A DNA stretch of 64,000 bases from Candidatus Abyssobacteria bacterium SURF_5 (GCA_003598085.1 QZKU01000115.1:1-64000), one strand, 5' to 3'. Numbered from the stretch's first letter, positions 15,086-24,339 are shown. Program-made: numbers and translations. The notes: generated by a model from the letters alone, not told the origin.

Positions 15086-16378
15086 GTCCGGGCTTCCCCC
15101 TCCATATGGCAGGACGTTAATCGGCTGTCCGAATCATTTCGTATCTTCTCCTGCTCCGGCTGAAGCGCGCCGGTATGAGCGGTACCCATGATACCAGATT
15201 TGCTGATGAAAGAGAAAGATAGACATGATTTCTGGATGAACATTGCGGTCCGGGGGTAGTCGGGGAGAAACATTCTGATAAAACTCTTGATTGCGAATGA
15301 GCGCGAAATAAGTGCAAAAACAGAATGAAAACTGCACAAATGCATTTAACCACCGATTTCACGGATTGACACGGAGTGCTGAACGAAGTGAAGTCACGCG
15401 TTTGGCGTGATCATTCTGACCCCGCTGACCTGCCACGCGTTTCGCGTGGTTCGCGGGGGAAGAATCTCTCTTTTCAACCGCCGATGAACGCCGAGTGCGC
15501 CGATGTAGGGGCACGGCATGCCGTGCCCGAAATGTTTTCGTTACGGGGAAAGAGACAAAATCCAACCACCAAGGCACGAAGGCACAAAGAAAACAAAGGC
15601 GAAAAGGCACGAAACCCACGATTTTCGAATTTCACATCTTTTCTGGTTACAATCGAAAACATGTTCCGGATTCTGATCGGGAGTGGAATATGTGTTCACC
15701 GTAGGGGCGACCCGGTGGGTCGTCCGCGAATCTTTGAATTCCGCCATACACCATTCCCCCTTTGACAAAGGGGGACTAAGGGGGAATCTCTTTTCTCACC
15801 CCCGAACCGTAGGGGCGGTCCAACGTGGCCGCCCGCTTCTCGTCATACATTCCCGCGCCTCGCGGCATTACCTGCCTTTATCTCTTCAGACCTTGAACTT
15901 TGGACCTTGAACTAATTTCTCGCCACGAAAGCGCACGAAAACCACGAATCGCAAATTAGACATCTTTCTGGCTGCAATCGAAAACATGTTTCGGATCCTC
16001 AATTGAGTCGAGGAACGGCTTTGATCCGGGATCGGTTGCGGTCCTTTGGTAGTCGAAGAGGCGCTAGCCAAGCCTTCTCTCATGCTCAGCATTCGGTCTG
16101 GCATATCTGAAGATAACATGATGAATGCTTGACTTCGGAGGTTGATTGAATAAATGCGACTTCTAACTAAATGTTTCATATATTTTCTATTTGGAGAAGA
16201 TGGGCGGAGAAATAACCTTTGACAAGATAAGGACTTATGGAGAAAAATCGGGCTCTGTCCCTAATTTCGCCCCAAATCCTGGAAAGTTCTGGTCCGTCGT
16301 CGGCGCAAACGCCATCATTGCTTCGCGCTGCCCAATTCTCCGGCAGCTTTGATATTTCCCGGGAGGAATTATCAGCCT
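15086..16378. repeat. Gene-free region of dispersed palindromic and decayed direct repeats
   Basis: No supported gene is seen in 1.3 kb. Repeats include three GTAGGGGC-type palindromic elements (15505-15530, 15701-15729, 15809-15836); the ATTCCCCCTTTG/CAAAGGGGGACT element (15753-15787); and an imperfect direct repeat of about 75 bases, near 15605-15677 and 15930-16003, sharing CAATCGAAAACATGTT and flanking CACGAAAACCACGA-like strings. Sequences such as CACCGATTTCACGGATTGACACGG are also of the non-coding dispersed type. Frames of 60-130 codons here are repeat-derived. Confidence 0.7.
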
Positions 16379-17698
16379 TTAGAATGTTGTGCCGCCCCAC
16401 CCGGAGACGCGGCTGACGGCATCGGCTGCGCTCGCCATCGCCGCCTCCATGAAGCAGCCGCCGAGGATATCGCTCACAAAGGAGACTCCTCTAAGGTCCT
16501 TAGCCGTCTTCTTGAAGTCCAGAATTTTTTGGTATGAGCCCGGCGGATAATGACCCATTCCGGCCTCCTGATGCCAGAAAACCCTCGCTTCTTCCACCCA
16601 GTTCGACATGCCCGGTATCGCCGGTTCAATATCTTCGAGGGCCTGCTTGATGATTTCGTCATCAGGCCTGTCTACGAGGTCCAATGTGTGCGGGTAGCAA
16701 GACCAGGCGCTCACTACGCCTTTCCCGCTGGGAATCATCGCCGGGCACTTGACAAGATGATCCTCAAAAAAGCTGAAGGTTCTCTTGAGAGCCGGCTTGT
16801 TGAAGTACGACCAGAGGTCGTGCGAGACGGGACGATCGAGGAAGAAAACCGGCATGGGAAGAGGAGCCTGTGTGATCGAGTTGAAGAATTCGCGCTGCTG
16901 TGCAAGCTCGTCCGGAAGCAGGCGGCCAACTGAGCGAGCCGCCGCCGCCACTATCACGTGCCCCGCCCTCTGGATCGCCCCGTCCTTCTCCAACTGAACT
17001 CCCACAACACGGCCCTTCTCCATCACCAGTCGTCGCGCTGGCGTCTCATAATGTACTTTGAGCTGCTTGGCGAGTTCTTCGGCCAGCATGGAGGTGCCCC
17101 CCACCATCGAATAGTAATGCGTGAACATATCGATGCGAAGCAATTTAATGAAATGAAGCAGGCTCATCCATTCTGGTTCGCTCAAGTTGCTTGCCAGTGT
17201 TATCGACGACAAGACGTCCCTCAATTTCAGGTCCTGCGGCGCATTAAACGCTTCCAAAGCTTCCGTGTCATCCAGCTCAGGGTTAGCCTCTTCAATTCGA
17301 TACATCGGCGGCCGATGCGCAAGAATAATGTTCTCGAGCATGAACCGATACAGCTTCAGATTCTTTGCGAACCCCAGGCCTTTGATAAAAAAGGAGTGCG
17401 GAATGAAAGTCCCGGCGCCGCCGTCGCTGAAATTGAATCTCACTTTCCCCTTGATCTCGATGAGGCGGCTGCGCAGATTCATAGCGTCGATCAGGTCGAA
17501 AGCATAACGATAGTTCGAATGGAAGAACTGGGCGCCCACATCGACCTTGTCGCCTTTGCGCTCTATCGTCGCCATCCGCCCGCCTGCTCGATCCAGGGTC
17601 TCCAGAATTTCTACATCGTACCCGCGCCGCTGCAGCCAGTAGCCCGCCGAGAGGCCGCCGATGCCAGCTCCAATGATAATTATTTTTCTGTTCTCCAT
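16379..17698 (-). CDS. FAD-dependent amine oxidase/phytoene desaturase-like protein (copy 1)
   Basis: A 439-residue flavoprotein. ATG 17698 follows GGAGG; the longer frame from 17755 has no such site. GAGIGG at about residues 10-15 is the FAD dinucleotide-binding fold, continued by ETLDRAGGRMATIERKGDKV and DVGAQFFHSNYR. The C-terminal FAD motif lies near GVSFVSDILGGCFMEAAMAS. The family oxidises amines or desaturates isoprenoid-like substrates; the actual substrate is unknown. It lies 64 bases after a TetR gene in the same direction and has a paralogue at 19089-20429. Confidence 0.83.
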   Translation of the reverse strand: MENRKIIIIGAGIGGLSAGYWLQRRGYDVEILETLDRAGGRMATIERKGDKVDVGAQFFHSNYRYAFDLIDAMNLRSRLIEIKGKVRFNFSDGGAGTFIPHSFFIKGLGFAKNLKLYRFMLENIILAHRPPMYRIEEANPELDDTEALEAFNAPQDLKLRDVLSSITLASNLSEPEWMSLLHFIKLLRIDMFTHYYSMVGGTSMLAEELAKQLKVHYETPARRLVMEKGRVVGVQLEKDGAIQRAGHVIVAAAARSVGRLLPDELAQQREFFNSITQAPLPMPVFFLDRPVSHDLWSYFNKPALKRTFSFFEDHLVKCPAMIPSGKGVVSAWSCYPHTLDLVDRPDDEIIKQALEDIEPAIPGMSNWVEEARVFWHQEAGMGHYPPGSYQKILDFKKTAKDLRGVSFVSDILGGCFMEAAMASAADAVSRVSGWGGTTF

Positions 17699-17762
17699 GT
17701 TCGACCTCCTTTGCCGCTCCTGCCGGATGGGCTCCTGAGTAACAGTGGTGGACAAATGAACA

Positions 17763-18401
17763 TCAGGGAGCGATATCTTTCTTCTTTTTTCCTCGCATCT
17801 TTTCTTCCGCGTAGAGTTCCAGAAAGCGCCGTATCAACCGGGCCATCCTCGCCGGGAAGACATTTTCACCGTCCATGTCAAGAATATAGAACGTGCCTTC
17901 TACAAGCGCGATCAGGATATTTGCGATTTCGTGCATGTCCGCTCTCGATAATCCGGCAAGTTCCGGTGTTTTTGTCAGCGTGTCCACAATGACGAGACGC
18001 TGACGTCGCACCTGCTCCCGAAATGTGCTGCGAACGGTCGTGCTCCTGTGGGCAAGAGACCAAAAATCGTAATATAAACTGCCGTCCTCCAACTTCTGCG
18101 ACTTGGGACTGAAAAGGAAGTCGATGCTCTTTGTGAAGCGCCGGTCGGGATCGGATTCCTCCCGGAGTTCTGAGCCGAGATCAGCAATAATCCCGCCGAT
18201 GATCTGTGTGACGAGTTCACTTACCATCTCGTCTCGGTTCTTGAAGAAGTGGTGCAGGTTGCTTACCGGCAAGCCGGCCTCTTCGGCAACCTCTCGAAGC
18301 GAGGCGTTTTCCAGTCCTCTTCTCACCGCACAGACATGAAAAGCATCCAGAATCTGGGCGCGTCTCTCGTCGGCGATGCTCTTTCTGCCTCTCTTTGCCA
18401 T
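17763..18401 (-). CDS. TetR-family transcriptional regulator
   Basis: A 212-residue regulator (GGGGAGGAG before the start). The N-terminal HTH is AQILDAFHVCAVRRG then ASLREVAEEAGLPVSNLHHFF at about residues 15-50; the rest is a helical ligand-binding domain ending in a basic tail (KMRGKKKKD). The FHVCAVRRG and LHHFFKNRDEM wording is standard TetR. A perfect promoter with a dyad in its spacer lies upstream, consistent with autoregulation and control of the flavoprotein gene that follows. Confidence 0.9.
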   Translation of the reverse strand: MAKRGRKSIADERRAQILDAFHVCAVRRGLENASLREVAEEAGLPVSNLHHFFKNRDEMVSELVTQIIGGIIADLGSELREESDPDRRFTKSIDFLFSPKSQKLEDGSLYYDFWSLAHRSTTVRSTFREQVRRQRLVIVDTLTKTPELAGLSRADMHEIANILIALVEGTFYILDMDGENVFPARMARLIRRFLELYAEEKMRGKKKKDIAP

Positions 18402-18452
18402 GGAGCGACTCCTCCCCTAAGAATAATAGATGGAACAACCCACCTAAAATTA

Positions 18453-18481
18453 ATTATAGCTCGCAATTCGATTGCTGTCAA
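18453..18481 (-). promoter_or_regulatory. Consensus promoter with TetR-type operator in the spacer
   Basis: Minus strand: TTGACA (18481-18476), exactly 17 bases, TATAAT (18458-18453), a perfect sigma-70 promoter. The spacer contains GCAAT (18463-18467), three bases, ATTGC (18471-18475), an inverted repeat placed to exclude RNA polymerase when bound. Confidence 0.75.
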
Positions 18482-18709
18482 GAGAAAAAATGTTTATGTT
18501 CTCTTTCCTGGACTTGGGGGGAATAATTGGGGGCTGCGCAGGTCTTCGCACTTGACAAGGTCTTTGAATGAAAAACTGTGGTTTTCCTCCAAAATCTGCA
18601 GTGATCTTTTCCAATCTCGAAATATCAACCTTCCGTTATCGAATCTCGACTCCTCGGGTTACATGGCAGAAAATCATCTTCGCCGCGCCATTCGGGCAAT
18701 GTTCCAGCG

Positions 18710-18955
18710 CTAGTCGATTCTTACGCCCTGCTTCTTGAGAGCATTCTGCACCGTTGAGATGTCGACGTCGCGGCAAGTCGCCTTGTCTTTCAGTGAAACA
18801 GCCGCGGCGACGCCCGTTCCCTGCCCGGTGACCGCGCAGCATAGCATCTGGCGAATGGCTGCGTGCGATATCTTGTCGCCCGCGACGCAGCGAAAAGGGG
18901 CGGAGGATTCATGCGGATGGTTGAGTTTAAGGACGGGGTGGTTCTTGATCGCCTG
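18710..18955 (-). pseudogene. C-terminal remnant of an FAD-dependent oxidoreductase
   Basis: The frame ends ISHAAIRQMLCCAVTGQGTG, then VAAAVSLKDKATCRDVDIS and a Lys/Gly-rich end, which is the typical C-terminus of FAD-dependent oxidoreductases of the PF12831 type. It is preceded by about 30 less certain residues and then an in-frame stop. No FAD-binding N-terminus, start codon or ribosome site is present, so this is a fragment. Confidence 0.55.
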
Positions 18956-19105
18956 TCATCGCTTTGTCTTCATTTCATAGGCGATACCGCCAGGATTGCT
19001 CACTTTATCGGAGGCGTCAAGAATCTCAATGGCATATGCCATTCCATTTTCATCGTAATCGATAATTACCACTCTAACCAACATATACTTACCCATATCC
19101 ATCAT
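18956..19105 (-). CDS. Short DUF2283-like protein (49 aa), probably truncated
   Basis: The 49-residue frame contains VVIIDYDENGMAYAIEILDA, matching the second half of DUF2283 proteins (usual form VDYDxxGNVVGIEILDAS). The beta strands that normally precede it are missing, so it may be a decayed copy. Its start lies inside the end of the upstream flavoprotein gene (17 bases overlap). Function of the family is unknown. Confidence 0.45.
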   Translation of the reverse strand: MMDMGKYMLVRVVIIDYDENGMAYAIEILDASDKVSNPGGIAYEMKTKR

Positions 19106-20429
19106 TAAGTGTCGCTTCTGATAGATCCTCTTTTCGGAGCTTCTCGACTGCGCGATTGGCGGACCGGATGACGGTCTCGAGTGTAGAATGTCCGTAGTAG
19201 TCGCCCACGAGATAGAGGCCCTTGAATCGTGCGGTGGTTTCGAGAAACTTTCGCAGTCGCGAATAGACGCCGACCTTGTAGCGAGACATGCCGGTGTGAT
19301 GGCGCACGACCTGTACCGATTCGATCTCATGGTCGAAACGGTGGATGATGCGCTCCATTTCCTTTTTGGCCTGTTCGATGATAACATTGTTGGGCTGGTC
19401 GACGAGCTCTTCGCCGGGTCCGCCGACGAACCACACCTGCAGCACCGATTTGCCGGACGGCACCATCTGCGCGCATTTGAATGCCGCGTCGGACGCGAAT
19501 GATGCCTTGAAATTTTCCGTTCGCGAGAACACGAATGCCCAATGGTTCTCAGGAAGGCGCTTCTTCAGGAAGAACACCACCAGCGGGAATTGGGAATAGA
19601 CGTAATCGCGGGCGACGCTTTTCTCTTCGTCCGAAAGCTCCGGCAGCATGCGAGGAAGTTCCTTGAGCGGAGTGGCGCAGACGACTGCATCGGTCTTCAC
19701 GGTCTGCGATTTTCCTCCGATCTTCACCTGCAGCCCTGTCACGCGATTCGCATCGAGCAGGATTCGCTCGACCTCGGCTTGATATGTGACGGGCAGGCGC
19801 GCGGCCAGTTTCTCGGGGAACGAGTACATGCCCATCGGCAGACACGTGTCGGAGGACGTGAGGAACTGTTTTGTGATGCGCAGGAAATGGGCGAGGCTTT
19901 CGCCTTCGGGCTCGGACAGATTGAAGGCGGTGATGATCGGGTACACGAGGAACTCGAGCGCGTCGCGGTCGCATCTCTTCAGGATATAATCGGAAAGCTC
20001 GACGTCCTCGAACTCGGGCAGGGGAGTGTTAAAGTACGGGTCGAGCCGGCCGAAATTGAGGAGGGCGGTGAGAATAATCTTGCCGAACTTCAGGTTCGAG
20101 CTGAGCGGGATCATCTTGTATCGTTTCGTATTGTGTTTCACGAGGTAGCCGCGCCCGCCGCGCATGATCTTCACCGGCGGGCGGATCGGGATCAGATGCT
20201 CTTTAAGGCCGACCTCCTCGAGCAGTTGGTATGTCTCGGTATAGTTCGTATGAAAATACTGGGTTCCGACATCAACGCGCGCTCCGTCTTTTTCGAGCAG
20301 TTGAATTCTGCCCCCGGGAACGGCGGCTTTTTCATAGATTTCGATTGCACCACCTGACTTCTTCAAGAAATGCGCCGATGCCAGCCCGCCGATGCCCGCG
20401 CCGATGATCGCAGTCTTTGGTTGCTCCAT
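19089..20429 (-). CDS. FAD-dependent amine oxidase/phytoene desaturase-like protein (copy 2)
   Basis: A 446-residue flavoprotein, started at ATG 20429 behind AGAGGTG. It has GAGIGG near residue 9 and KDGARVDVGTQYFHTNY, aligning with copy 1 (KGDKVDVGAQFFHSNY). The C-terminal FAD motif is GLYLVGDYYGHSTLETVIRS. The two proteins share length, motif order and an unusual FH(S/T)NY region, so they are paralogues separated by 1.4 kb of remnants and the TetR gene. Reaction and substrate are unknown. Confidence 0.83.
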   Translation of the reverse strand: MEQPKTAIIGAGIGGLASAHFLKKSGGAIEIYEKAAVPGGRIQLLEKDGARVDVGTQYFHTNYTETYQLLEEVGLKEHLIPIRPPVKIMRGGRGYLVKHNTKRYKMIPLSSNLKFGKIILTALLNFGRLDPYFNTPLPEFEDVELSDYILKRCDRDALEFLVYPIITAFNLSEPEGESLAHFLRITKQFLTSSDTCLPMGMYSFPEKLAARLPVTYQAEVERILLDANRVTGLQVKIGGKSQTVKTDAVVCATPLKELPRMLPELSDEEKSVARDYVYSQFPLVVFFLKKRLPENHWAFVFSRTENFKASFASDAAFKCAQMVPSGKSVLQVWFVGGPGEELVDQPNNVIIEQAKKEMERIIHRFDHEIESVQVVRHHTGMSRYKVGVYSRLRKFLETTARFKGLYLVGDYYGHSTLETVIRSANRAVEKLRKEDLSEATLNDGYG

Positions 20430-20685
20430 GGGTACACCTCTGGCCTGCATGCCTTAAATGGTTCGCAATTGATACGGGCAGTTGTGCGAATGAATTCGCA
20501 CCTACCGCGCGGCGGGGATTTGATGCAATTGACTCTGATGATTCTCGGGATCGAACAGCATCCCCCGCGCAGGTTCACCCGCGTTCCAACAAAAGAGGAG
20601 CTTGCATTCAAGTACAAGCTCCTCCCAGGATTATTTTCTCGATGTATCGGTTGTTCAATTAACAGGCGTTATTCCTGTCGACTAC
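20430..20685. other. Intergenic region with palindromic repeat and terminator
   Basis: It holds TGCGAATGAATTCGCACCTAC (20485-20505), whose exact reverse complement recurs at 23328-23348, and the terminator described separately. No gene is seen. Confidence 0.6.
20588..20624 (-). terminator. Rho-independent terminator of the radical SAM gene
   Basis: On the minus strand, a 10-bp stem GAGGAGCTTG/CAAGCTCCTC (20624-20615 with 20604-20595) with a 10-base loop is followed by TTTTGTT. It lies 60 bases after the radical SAM stop codon. Confidence 0.85.
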
Positions 20686-22782
20686 TTATGGAGCCGCTTT
20701 CACCGCCTCGAGAGTCGCCTTCGCGAAGGTGGTGACTGCGGGATGCGTCAGCAATTTTTTCAGGCCGTTCCCATCCTGCAGCTGAGTCGCATAATAATCC
20801 AGCAGGAGAGCCATTTTGTCTTTTGCGTTGCTGACGGAAAAGTCTATTTCGTTTTCGGGATTCTCGCCGGCCTCGATCGCCTTGACAAGCAGATCGGTGA
20901 GCCCATTTTTCAATTCGCCCAACATCTCCCGGACATCGACTTTCGGCGCACGCAGATGGTTGGCCATCGAATGCAGGAGCGATGACGCGTCGGTGCGAAG
21001 CTCCTTGACGGTGTCGTGCAGTTTCGCTTCGGGGAAGTCGAGCACTTGCCCGACGGCATGAGCCACGCCAAGCAGTCCCCATTCCGCATCCTGTATTTTC
21101 ATGTCGCGGACGTAATTGGGGTCTTCGTTCAGGTATTCCTTGCGATAGGGGAGACTGCCGTCGTCCTTGATGTCCTTTCCGAAGAAATGGTAGCGTTTCG
21201 CGGGCGGAATTTTGATGTGGCGATTGGCCGGGTCGATGATCTCCTTCAATGTGGCCCAAATCGCCTTCATTTCCGTATAGCCTGCCTGCACTTTCAGGAA
21301 AGTCGAGGGCTCGCCGAAATGTTTCTTCCAGCGCTGCTCGAGTTCCTTCACCATTTTTCGGACGCGCCCGTTGACGGCGAACCGCTCCATCGCCGGGAGC
21401 ATTGCATAGGCCTGATACAGTTGCTGGCGGTGCCCCTCGGCGATCTGCTGGAAATGTTTGTCATCATAATTTCGGAACCGCTCGAAGCCGTTCATGTGCA
21501 CCTTGAGCATGCGCAGGATACTCGGGCCCCACGTGTGCAGCAGCCGCTCGTCGCCCTTGCGAATGATCTCCATGATTTCGTGCTCGTACAGGTTCTTGTG
21601 CACCATGCCGCCGCCGTAAAAACTCACATCTTCCCATTTGAAGGGTTTGACGCGTCCTTCCTCCTTGAGCCGGTTATAGAGCGGAGTGCCGGGATAGGGG
21701 GTTACTCGCGTGAGTTGCGCCGTCGGCGGTTCGCATGAGAGGAAATACTGGAAGTCTTCTTCGACTGTTTCCCGGTTGTGGAAATCGAATCCGACCATCC
21801 ACCCGACCGTGGTTCCGATGCCGCGCGCATAGAGAGCATGGAAAATCTCTCTCGCGTCGCCTGCGCGCTTGCCGTAGCCTTCGCCGGGCGCGAACTTCGA
21901 TTCGAGGCCGATGAAGATGTGGGCGATATTGTCGTGCGCCAGTTCGTCCAGGTCAGGATACGTTGACAGAGTCCTGATGCTGGTGAGGATGGTGATCGAG
22001 AACTGTGAAAAATCAAGTTCGGGGTCCTCGCGCATCAGGCGGCCGACTTCATTTATGAAATCCCGATCCTGGTCTTCCTCATAAATGATGTAGTGGGTTC
22101 CCGGCTCGCGTTTCTGCCACATCTTGATTTCTTCTTTCACCTGCTCCGGCGTCACCAGGAGAATGCGTTTCCCGCCGAAATGAGTGGTCGTGGTGCAGAA
22201 ATCGCATCCGTTCGTACAGCCGACGGCGGCGATAAGCGCCGTTGTTTCGCCTTCGGGCCAGCGATCGAGCCAGGGAGGCGCTCCGAATGCGCACCGCGGA
22301 AGAAAATGCTGGCGGACCGGCGTGTGCGTTTCGTCACCCAGAAGTTTCCGGAACCACATGACTCCGTCGCCAAGTACAATGTGGTCGACCAGCTTCTTCC
22401 ATTCCTCCTCGGGGTAATACGCGCCCACGCTCTGGGCGACGAAGCCGCCGAGAATGATTTCGCTCTTGGGCGAGTGTTTACGAACCTGGCGGCACATTTC
22501 CATTACGCTCTCGAGGTTCGGCGTCAGGGCCGAAATGCCGACATAGTCGTACCCTTTCTTAATTTCATCTACCCAGTTCTCCATCGTCGGGTGGTCAAGA
22601 ACGGTGCAGGGAGCGGAGATGTTCTGAGCGATGATGAACGGGCCAGCCAGGTGCATGTGGCCTTCATGCGTGAAAATGCCCTGCCCCTTCATGAATCGCT
22701 GGCGCATGATATCGGTCGGCGTATCATGCCAGGGCTGGATCGGGTACGGAGTTACCGGTGTTGCGAGCAGAACTTTCTTCAT
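20686..22782 (-). CDS. B12-binding radical SAM protein (698 aa)
   Basis: An N-terminal cobalamin-binding-like domain (residues 1-150; YDYVGISALTPNLESVMEM, EIILGGFVAQSVGAYYPEEEW) precedes a radical SAM core with Cys189-x3-Cys193-x2-Cys196 (GCTNGCDFC). After the barrel, with TRVTPYPGTPLYNRL near residue 360, come about 300 residues of mostly helical sequence with no recognised domain. Such proteins carry out radical methylations or rearrangements. It has its own promoter (22843-22871) and terminator, so it is monocistronic; neighbouring flavoproteins hint at a shared lipid or terpenoid pathway, which is inference. Confidence 0.85.
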   Translation of the reverse strand: MKKVLLATPVTPYPIQPWHDTPTDIMRQRFMKGQGIFTHEGHMHLAGPFIIAQNISAPCTVLDHPTMENWVDEIKKGYDYVGISALTPNLESVMEMCRQVRKHSPKSEIILGGFVAQSVGAYYPEEEWKKLVDHIVLGDGVMWFRKLLGDETHTPVRQHFLPRCAFGAPPWLDRWPEGETTALIAAVGCTNGCDFCTTTTHFGGKRILLVTPEQVKEEIKMWQKREPGTHYIIYEEDQDRDFINEVGRLMREDPELDFSQFSITILTSIRTLSTYPDLDELAHDNIAHIFIGLESKFAPGEGYGKRAGDAREIFHALYARGIGTTVGWMVGFDFHNRETVEEDFQYFLSCEPPTAQLTRVTPYPGTPLYNRLKEEGRVKPFKWEDVSFYGGGMVHKNLYEHEIMEIIRKGDERLLHTWGPSILRMLKVHMNGFERFRNYDDKHFQQIAEGHRQQLYQAYAMLPAMERFAVNGRVRKMVKELEQRWKKHFGEPSTFLKVQAGYTEMKAIWATLKEIIDPANRHIKIPPAKRYHFFGKDIKDDGSLPYRKEYLNEDPNYVRDMKIQDAEWGLLGVAHAVGQVLDFPEAKLHDTVKELRTDASSLLHSMANHLRAPKVDVREMLGELKNGLTDLLVKAIEAGENPENEIDFSVSNAKDKMALLLDYYATQLQDGNGLKKLLTHPAVTTFAKATLEAVKAAP

Positions 22783-23433
22783 GTTAAACCCCCCCAGTAG
22801 CCGCTGCGGCTCAGGAATCGGACACTGCCGAATTTTAAGAATATGTTAGCGCGGACTTCTGACTGAGTCAAGTGAAATTTATGAATCATCTTCATTTTTC
22901 TGAATAATTTAGAACCTGGGCTATTTCTCTCTTCTCCACCGGGCGCAGCCGTTAAGAGCAACCAATGTCTCGTAATCCTGGAGAGTATCTTCGTAACTAT
23001 AGCCAAAGCTTATAGTTACATTTCACAGCAGCACGAGAAAATCCGGCACAACGGTCACCCAATGGGGGTTAAATCTAATTATAAACGTCTACTTTAAGAT
23101 AATTATGAGTATGTCCCCGAAAATTTCCCAATTTTTCAGCCTGCATAGGCACATTAAACGGTAGCACGGAAAATCCCGCAAAAAAGGCCATGGAAATGGG
23201 TTGAGCATAATTATAGAAGTCTATCTTAGAAATAACCAGATTCCGTTCCCGAAATTTGAGCCTAAGGATAGATGCCTACTTTTGATTCTGCTACAAAACC
23301 CCCGCCCTCGGGTTCAACCGCGCTATGGTAGGTGCGAATTCATTCGCATATTCAAGACTGGCCGAATGAATTCGGCCCTACCCAATGGGGGATCTGCAGC
23401 GGAATCTACTTTTAAGATAATTAGGCTTTTCCC
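22783..23433. repeat. Repeat-rich intergenic region
   Basis: It contains a hairpin GTAACTATA/TATAGTTAC (22993-23001 with 23011-23019); three diverged copies of a sequence of about 50 bases (near 23058-23108, 23190-23237, 23381-23426) sharing an AATGGG start and CTACTTTAAGATAATTA-like end; and palindromic elements 23328-23348 and 23360-23382 (GGCCGAATGAATTCGGCC followed by CTACC). No gene is supported. Confidence 0.65.
22843..22871 (-). promoter_or_regulatory. Promoter of the radical SAM gene
   Basis: Minus strand: TTGACT (22871-22866), 17 bases, TAACAT (22848-22843), about 60 bases before the start codon. Confidence 0.55.
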
Positions 23434-24339
23434 TTAATTTTTCAGGTTGAGGATGCGCTCGGCGTTTGCGCCGAGAAGCTGGGTCTTATCTTTTTCGGTG
23501 AAGTCTTTCAGGCCCATCATCTGCAGAGGGGGCGCCATAGACAGTTCTTTAATGTAGTTCACCCACTCCTTGTGGGAGAGCAGAGGAGTAAGGAGCGGCC
23601 AGTCGCTTCCGAACAGCACCTTGTGCATTCCGCCGCAGCCGATTTTGAGCTGAGTGAGCGCCTGGCACAGCACAAAAGGTGTTTTCGAGAAGACCTGCCA
23701 CTGGGAGATGTCGACGTATACGTTTGGGTTTTTTATTACAATGGCCACGGCCTCATCGATCCACGGCATTCCAAGGTGGGCCATGATGATGGGGATTTCC
23801 GGGAAATCGACCGCCATTTTGTCGACGTAGACCGGCCTGTTGAATTTCAAATACGTTCCGGGCGGTCCGGTCCCTGTGTGAACCACGATCGGCATTTTCA
23901 GCTCCGCGGCCCGTTCGTAGAGCGGATAATAGCGCTCATCGTCGGGATAGAAACCGGTCAGCGTCCAGAGTTTGAGCCCGCGGAGTCCGATGTCTGCGCA
24001 TCTGTCGAGTTCGACGAGCGCCTCTTTCCCTCGCCTCGGATCGATGCCTGCAAACCCGATGATTCTGTCGGGGTGCCGTTTTACGATGTCGGCGACATAA
24101 TCATTGTAATCCCGCACGGTCAGATGCGACGGGAACGCGAGTCCGGCATCGAGCGCAAGCAGCACTGTCTTATCAATTCCCGCCTCATCCATCTCGCCGA
24201 GCAGGCGCTCGATGGTTCCATTGGATAACTGGTCGGGATATTGCGGCTTGAATCTCTCCGCAACGGCGTCGATGATCCGCCTCATCTCGGCGGACATGAG
24301 TTTCTCTTCCCAGATATGGCAATGGGCGTCGATGATCAT
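23434..24339 (-). CDS. Amidohydrolase family 2 (TIM-barrel metal-dependent hydrolase)
   Basis: A 301-residue enzyme from ATG 24339, whose codon overlaps the MFS stop (ATGA). Metal ligands are visible: DAHCHIW (HxH) at residues 4-8, PIVVHTGTGPPG, PIIMAHLGMPW and LFGSDWPL. This is the decarboxylase/hydrolase clan that includes ACMSD and gamma-resorcylate decarboxylase. As the last gene of the CoA-ligase/dehydrogenase/transporter operon it may decarboxylate or hydrolyse a carboxylic or aromatic substrate; the substrate is not determined. Confidence 0.87.
   Translation of the reverse strand: MIIDAHCHIWEEKLMSAEMRRIIDAVAERFKPQYPDQLSNGTIERLLGEMDEAGIDKTVLLALDAGLAFPSHLTVRDYNDYVADIVKRHPDRIIGFAGIDPRRGKEALVELDRCADIGLRGLKLWTLTGFYPDDERYYPLYERAAELKMPIVVHTGTGPPGTYLKFNRPVYVDKMAVDFPEIPIIMAHLGMPWIDEAVAIVIKNPNVYVDISQWQVFSKTPFVLCQALTQLKIGCGGMHKVLFGSDWPLLTPLLSHKEWVNYIKELSMAPPLQMMGLKDFTEKDKTQLLGANAERILNLKN

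Noticed and set aside
15376-15765. Frame of 129 codons in the repeat-rich gap
   Set aside because: It reads through palindromic and decayed repeats and shows no protein-like pattern.
19542-20357. Plus-strand frame of 271 codons opposite the second flavoprotein
   Set aside because: Typical shadow of a GC-rich third-codon-position gene; no homology seen.
22993-23433. CRISPR-like array from the repeated units
   Set aside because: Copies are diverged, unequally spaced and only three, with no constant spacer length and no cas genes.
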